Positions 59,937 to 64,000 of a DNA stretch of 64,000 nt are shown piece by piece. The notes under the pieces were generated by a model. It searched no databases. It was not told the DNA's origin and saw nothing but the letters and a program-made list of their open reading frames with translations. How positions within the stretch are numbered: the first letter of the stretch is position 1; each line of letters starts with the position of its first letter. The stretch spans positions 22,597 to 86,596 of the forward strand of contig JAYPHU010000014.1 of assembly GCA_038127535.1 (NCBI GenBank), read 5' to 3'. Source of the DNA: JAYPHU01 sp038127535 (GTDB taxonomy: Bacteria; Pseudomonadota; Alphaproteobacteria; Rhodospirillales; UBA2165). A program made the position numbers and the translations under genes.

Positions 59937-59980
59937 CTATCTGCACTTGGGCTTGAGCTTGCTGCGACAGATTCGTATTT

Positions 59981-62158
59981 GTGACTTTTGCCAGATTTGT
60001 GAGTTTATGCATGCAATTAGATGGAACCCGAACAATCAGAAGTTCTTGCCTCGCGGTAACGTTTATTGCGAGGCAATTTGGCGTTAGGATAAATGCAGAT
60101 TTTGTTGAAAATTCCATCAAACGCGGAGATCTAACTAATTCAAAGGAGTTAAGTAATTTCTTTGACAACCAAGGCGTCATCACATTGACGCGAAAATCGA
60201 AGATTACCGATCTTCAAAATAAGAATTATTTGTATCCTTGCGTCTGTATAATGAAGTCTGGTCAAGCCTATATTTTGATTGGCATGACACCATCGGACAC
60301 GGGTGAAAATAAATTTCTCGCTATAGATCCAACCGATCCCTCTGCCGCCGTGCAACCCTTCCCTGAAAATGAGTTTGTAGAACAGTGGTCAAGGAAGCTG
60401 ATCCTCGTCTCGCCCAAAGGACAAAATTTTTCTCTCAACAGACCATTCGATTTGGCCTGGTTTGTCCCTGAACTTGCCCGGTTCAAAGGGGCTCTTTTCT
60501 TAACCCTAATCGTTTCAGTCATTGTACATGCTTTGGGAATAACGCCGATTATCTTCATCCAAATTGCATTGGATAAGGTGCTGGGGTATCAGGCGTTGGG
60601 AACGCTCTATGTATTAACTTTAGGCGTAGTTTTGGCATTAATTTTCCTTGGGATTTTGGGATTTATACGCGATTACGTGATCAGTCATGTCTCCTCTGTC
60701 ATCGAAGCTCGCTTGACTGGTGATGCGTTTGACAAACTTCTCAAATTACCTTCTCAGACTTTTCAAACGACTGCTTCCAGTGAAATTGAGGCACAAGTAA
60801 ATGCGGTTACAAGCATTCGGCTTTTCCTAGCGCGCCAAGTTCTCACTAATCTCTACGATGCGACAGGCATTTTATTATTTCTGCCAGTATTGTTTGGCTA
60901 CAGCCCCACACTAGCACTGGTGGTAATTTTGTTTGCGATCCTGCAAGGATTGGTTGATCTTGCCTCTAAAAAACAGGCTCAAGCACTTGCCGCGGTTACT
61001 AGTGCAGCGGCATCTTCAAGAAACTCTACTCTGCGAGAGACAATCACTGGTATCGACACTGTAAAGACGCTATCGCAAGAACCTGTTCAGCGGCGCTCTT
61101 GGCGTGAAGCCACAGCTAAATTCATCCGAGCAAATGCTCATTCAACGCGAGCTTCTGCTGTCAGCACAAATATCAACCTGATGCTAATGAATTTGATGAC
61201 AGTGGCGATCATCTTCACCGGTATAAATTTGGTTTTTGCTGGTATGGTCTCTGCCGGAGCAATCATCTCTTGTAATATGCTTGGCGCCAAAGTCGTAGCC
61301 CCCGTGAAAGGTCTGATTACCTTTTTCGCAGACCTCAAGTCCATAGTTGGCGCGATGGAACGCCTAGCTACAATTTGGAACGCAAACCCAGAACGATTAG
61401 GCATTGGGCCGCAGAGAGTGATATCAGGGGAATTTGCCCTTAATAACGTAAGCGTTAAGTTTGGCGAGAAGAGTGCTCTGAATGGCGTGAATGGCAACAT
61501 CCCTGGTAGAAAAATGATTGGAGTAGTCGGGCCATCTGGCGCCGGAAAGACAACTCTGCTTAGGCTTCTTCAGGGCCTTATTAAGCCTTCAAGTGGAATT
61601 GTTGAAATTGATGGGAATAATCTTTCCAGCCTCGATTTGAATTTCTATAGGCAGCAGGTAGTTCTATTAGATACGTTTCCAACCTTTTTTTCAGGAACAA
61701 TTGAAGAGAACATTAGACGAGCACGGCCCAATATCAGCGGTGACGAGTTTGATGAAATCGCGGAAATGTCGGGCCTTTCATTGATATCTAATAGCTTGCC
61801 CGAGGGGTTATCTACCCGCTTGGATGTCACGGCATCTTCTTTGTCACAGTCTCATAAGTTGATCGTCGCACTAGCTAGGAGCCTGGCCAGTTCACCTAAT
61901 TTAATTTTAATCGATGAGGCTATAAATAATCTCGATAAGTTTTCTCAAATTCATTTTTTAGAAAATCTTAATAAAATCGCCCTTGGAAAAACATTGGTCA
62001 TGGTCAGTAATGACCTTCGTCTTCTTCCAAGTTTCGATTGGATTTTAGTGATGGAACACGGAGAAATCACTGATCAAGGAAATCATGCCGACTTGATCAA
62101 AAGTAGTGATTTATATCAGAAGCTTTACGAAACCGAGCAAAACCTCTCAAAGTTTTAG
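59981..62158 (+). CDS. Type I secretion ABC transporter (HlyB-like), degenerate C39-like and ABC motifs
   Basis: Up to 725 residues from a GTG at 59981; an ATG at 60011 would drop ten. Residues 1-140 are a C39-like domain (SSCLAVTFIARQFGVRINADF) but the catalytic Cys five residues before Cys23 and the His are missing, so it should not cut leader peptides. Six membrane helices follow (about 165-430). The nucleotide domain has Walker A GPSGAGKTT (517-525) and Walker B with Asp645-Glu646 (LIDEAINNLD), but the signature is LSQSH (621-625) rather than LSGGQ and the switch His is Asn677 (VSNDLRLL). The ATPase may be slow or regulated. It precedes the HlyD-type gene by 30 bases. Confidence 0.85.
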   Translation: MTFARFVSLCMQLDGTRTIRSSCLAVTFIARQFGVRINADFVENSIKRGDLTNSKELSNFFDNQGVITLTRKSKITDLQNKNYLYPCVCIMKSGQAYILIGMTPSDTGENKFLAIDPTDPSAAVQPFPENEFVEQWSRKLILVSPKGQNFSLNRPFDLAWFVPELARFKGALFLTLIVSVIVHALGITPIIFIQIALDKVLGYQALGTLYVLTLGVVLALIFLGILGFIRDYVISHVSSVIEARLTGDAFDKLLKLPSQTFQTTASSEIEAQVNAVTSIRLFLARQVLTNLYDATGILLFLPVLFGYSPTLALVVILFAILQGLVDLASKKQAQALAAVTSAAASSRNSTLRETITGIDTVKTLSQEPVQRRSWREATAKFIRANAHSTRASAVSTNINLMLMNLMTVAIIFTGINLVFAGMVSAGAIISCNMLGAKVVAPVKGLITFFADLKSIVGAMERLATIWNANPERLGIGPQRVISGEFALNNVSVKFGEKSALNGVNGNIPGRKMIGVVGPSGAGKTTLLRLLQGLIKPSSGIVEIDGNNLSSLDLNFYRQQVVLLDTFPTFFSGTIEENIRRARPNISGDEFDEIAEMSGLSLISNSLPEGLSTRLDVTASSLSQSHKLIVALARSLASSPNLILIDEAINNLDKFSQIHFLENLNKIALGKTLVMVSNDLRLLPSFDWILVMEHGEITDQGNHADLIKSSDLYQKLYETEQNLSKF

Positions 62159-62188
62159 TAGTAGTTAAATCAAGAAAAGTTCAAAAAC

Positions 62189-63949
62189 ATGAGTAATTTG
62201 CATAATATCCCGAAAGGCTCCTTTATTTTCAGAGAAGGAGAAACTGCAAAGTACGCCTATGTAATTCAAGAAGGCACCGTTGAGGTTATAAAATTAACAG
62301 CCGATGGCGAGTCAATCCTTTCTGAAATAAAAGAAAAAAATACTATTTTCGGGGAAATGGCGCTGATTGACGGCGAGCCTCGCAGTGCAGGAGTTCGAGC
62401 TAAAACCGATGTAACATTGAGCCAGGTCGATAAAAATCAGTTTTTGGACTATGTCGCTAAGAATCCAAAAGCCGCACATAATATTATGATCAAGTTATCT
62501 AGAGAGTTACGATTGGCCAACGGAACAATCGCTGACCTGAGATTGCATTCGACCGATGCTGCAATCAGTCACTCGGATACACTAACGGCGGAAAATGAAC
62601 AATCTAATGATGAAATCAATGACACTGATGCAATCTATGACACCAAACCGTCACAACCATTGATTTATGCTGGTTCATTTTTGACCGCACTCTTATTTAT
62701 CGGATCCTTCTACGCCTCGATATTCGAGATTGATACTACTGTTTCATCGCGTGGCAAATTCGCGACCAAGGTCCCGAATGTTGAAATTCAGTCAACGTCG
62801 AGTGCAATCGTTAAGGAAGTCATGGTGGAGCGAGGCGATACCATAAAAAAAGATCAACTAATAGCGATACTTGATGAAACGAATGCTCGAACGAATCTTA
62901 CGCAAAATACTGAGACCTTACGTGCAGTAGAGGCTCGCCTCGCCAGAATTAAATTCGAACAGGACTTCATAAAGAGCGGGAGCGCTATCCCCGCCAACAT
63001 TCCGCTTTCCCCGCTACTTCGTGATATCCTTAGGAAACGCGTGGAGCAATATCGCTCAAAGCAGGCATCCTTTGCTTCACGGATCAACAAACTACAACAG
63101 GAGATACGCGCTGCAAAACAAGAGATTGCGTCGGCTTCTGAGAGCGTCAAAATTACTTACAAGCAAGCCGATTTGAAGCGTCAGATCGAACACGCACGAA
63201 AAGTACTTTACGACCAAAAAAATGGTTCTTTCTTGACCTATCTTCAGTCGCAGGACGCGACCCTTACAGCAGAGAGGGCTTTTTTTGACGCTAAAAATTT
63301 ATTTGCCCAAAAACAGGCCGCCTTTGCGGCTAAAAACGCTGATTTAGCGATCCTACAGGCTGATAGAGAAGAATTTACAGCGTCCTGGTCGTCGAGGCTT
63401 GGTGAAGACCGCTCGAAAGAGGAGCAAACATGGATTCAATTGACGCAGGAAGGTGTCAAACTCAAACGAGATATGAGCAACGTCGAAGTCAGGGCACCTG
63501 TCGATGGAGTGATACTTGAACTGCCTTCAGTGACGTCTGGATCGATAGTGCGAGAGGGAGAGGTTATTACAACTATGGTTCGCACCAATCAGCCTCTAAC
63601 TCTTGAGGTGGATATTTTGCCTAAAGACGTTAGCGACGTGAGAGTTGGTTCTGAGGTATCGGTTAAACTTGATGCACTTCCTTTTCAACAGTATGGCGAC
63701 ATCAAGGGTGCGTTGATTTATTTGTCTGACGATACCTATGATAAGGGCTTGGATGGATCTTCAGGAGCTTTTTATCGAGGTCGCGTAGAAGTGCCGCCTA
63801 CCGAGCTAAAACGGCTTCCGTCCGATTTCCGCCTTACGTCGGGGATGACTGCAGCAGCAGACATGAAAGTAGGCAAGCGTCGATTGATAACCTATTTAAC
63901 TTACCCAATAATAAAAGGGTTCACGGAAGCTTTCAGAGAGCCTGATTAA
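62189..63949 (+). CDS. HlyD-family membrane fusion protein fused to a cyclic-nucleotide-binding domain
   Basis: A 586-residue fusion. Residues 5-115 form a cNMP-binding domain with an intact phosphate-binding cassette FGEMALIDGEPRSAGVRAK (Gly55-Glu56, Arg65-Ser66-Ala67), matching the cAMP cassette of CRP. A membrane helix at about 159-180 places that domain in the cytoplasm. The periplasmic part has a lipoyl-like start (VEIQSTSSAIVKEVMVERGDTIKK), a long coiled coil (about 235-425) and a beta-barrel to the C-terminus (VRAPVDGVILELPSVTSGS). HlyD adaptors lack cNMP domains as a rule. It pairs with the ABC protein just upstream; a TolC-type outer-membrane partner must be elsewhere. Confidence 0.88.
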   Translation: MSNLHNIPKGSFIFREGETAKYAYVIQEGTVEVIKLTADGESILSEIKEKNTIFGEMALIDGEPRSAGVRAKTDVTLSQVDKNQFLDYVAKNPKAAHNIMIKLSRELRLANGTIADLRLHSTDAAISHSDTLTAENEQSNDEINDTDAIYDTKPSQPLIYAGSFLTALLFIGSFYASIFEIDTTVSSRGKFATKVPNVEIQSTSSAIVKEVMVERGDTIKKDQLIAILDETNARTNLTQNTETLRAVEARLARIKFEQDFIKSGSAIPANIPLSPLLRDILRKRVEQYRSKQASFASRINKLQQEIRAAKQEIASASESVKITYKQADLKRQIEHARKVLYDQKNGSFLTYLQSQDATLTAERAFFDAKNLFAQKQAAFAAKNADLAILQADREEFTASWSSRLGEDRSKEEQTWIQLTQEGVKLKRDMSNVEVRAPVDGVILELPSVTSGSIVREGEVITTMVRTNQPLTLEVDILPKDVSDVRVGSEVSVKLDALPFQQYGDIKGALIYLSDDTYDKGLDGSSGAFYRGRVEVPPTELKRLPSDFRLTSGMTAAADMKVGKRRLITYLTYPIIKGFTEAFREPD

Positions 63950-64000
63950 ATTCTCATCTTTACATAGTTTCAGTCTGCCCAGATCAATCTGGTGCAAAAT
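63950..64000. other. End of window, no feature seen
   Basis: The last 51 bases after the HlyD-type stop hold no recognisable feature; a further gene may begin beyond the window. Confidence 0.5.

Noticed and set aside
59185..60183. Long minus-strand open frames across the repeat protein and N gap
   Set aside because: They come from the stop-free repeat and from the gap; their translations are low-complexity His/Pro/Arg strings with no ribosome-binding site or domain.

Overview
The window looks like a stretch of an alphaproteobacterial chromosome, probably a marine or host-associated Rhodospirillales-type heterotroph. This is inferred from the GC-rich codon use, the dense ATGA-overlapping operons and the unusual load of solute-binding-protein transporters; no rRNA or other marker gene is present to prove it. 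Positions 1 to about 55,100 are GC-rich and almost entirely catabolic. From about 55,140 to the end the DNA is visibly richer in A/T, less tightly packed, and codes for a different kind of biology.

Region 1 (1-9.4 kb): a partial quinone oxidoreductase; a SsuABC/TauABC-like ABC importer with its binding protein divergently placed; a GMC oxidoreductase; a TupBC-like (tungstate or molybdate) permease and ATPase with a TauE/SafE exporter; and a binding-protein-like protein with no signal peptide. Region 2 (9.5-17.1 kb): one long minus-strand operon with an ACMSD-type amidohydrolase, a UbiD-family decarboxylase, the three subunits of a molybdenum hydroxylase and a second amidohydrolase. It reads as a ring-carboxylate degradation pathway. 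Region 3 (17.3-34.4 kb): an EamA exporter, a tricarboxylate transporter with TctA and TctB fused, an isochorismatase-like hydrolase, a Gfo/Idh and a flavoprotein operon, an acyl-CoA dehydrogenase/CoA-transferase/MaoC/CitE operon like those for itaconate or methylsuccinate, and a TAXI-TRAP transporter. Region 4 (34.5-54.7 kb): a TauD dioxygenase with an enolase-superfamily enzyme, more ACMSD-type amidohydrolases, a relic of a hydantoinase gene, a second TAXI-TRAP system, a VOC/TauD/HyuA/HyuB operon, a luciferase-like monooxygenase/cupin/amidase block, and a Rieske dioxygenase/TPP enzyme/amidohydrolase operon.

Region 5 (54.7-64 kb): a 5'-truncated ABC ATPase marks the junction. Then come a DUF1538 membrane protein with a PII-like regulator and a small unknown partner. 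After a gene-poor 0.75 kb comes the most unusual part: a near-perfect CRP-type palindrome, a Lys/Arg-free, Met/Pro/Asp-rich protein with an 8-residue repeat (partly lost in a 100-N assembly gap), a strong terminator, a type I secretion ABC transporter with a degenerate C39-like domain and degenerate nucleotide-binding motifs, and a HlyD adaptor fused to an intact-looking cyclic-nucleotide-binding domain. Together these suggest a secretion system tied to cAMP at both transcription and export. That link is an inference from sequence.

No tRNA, rRNA, CRISPR array, insertion sequence or integrase was seen. Coordinates of starts were chosen from ribosome-binding sites and overlaps as stated for each gene.
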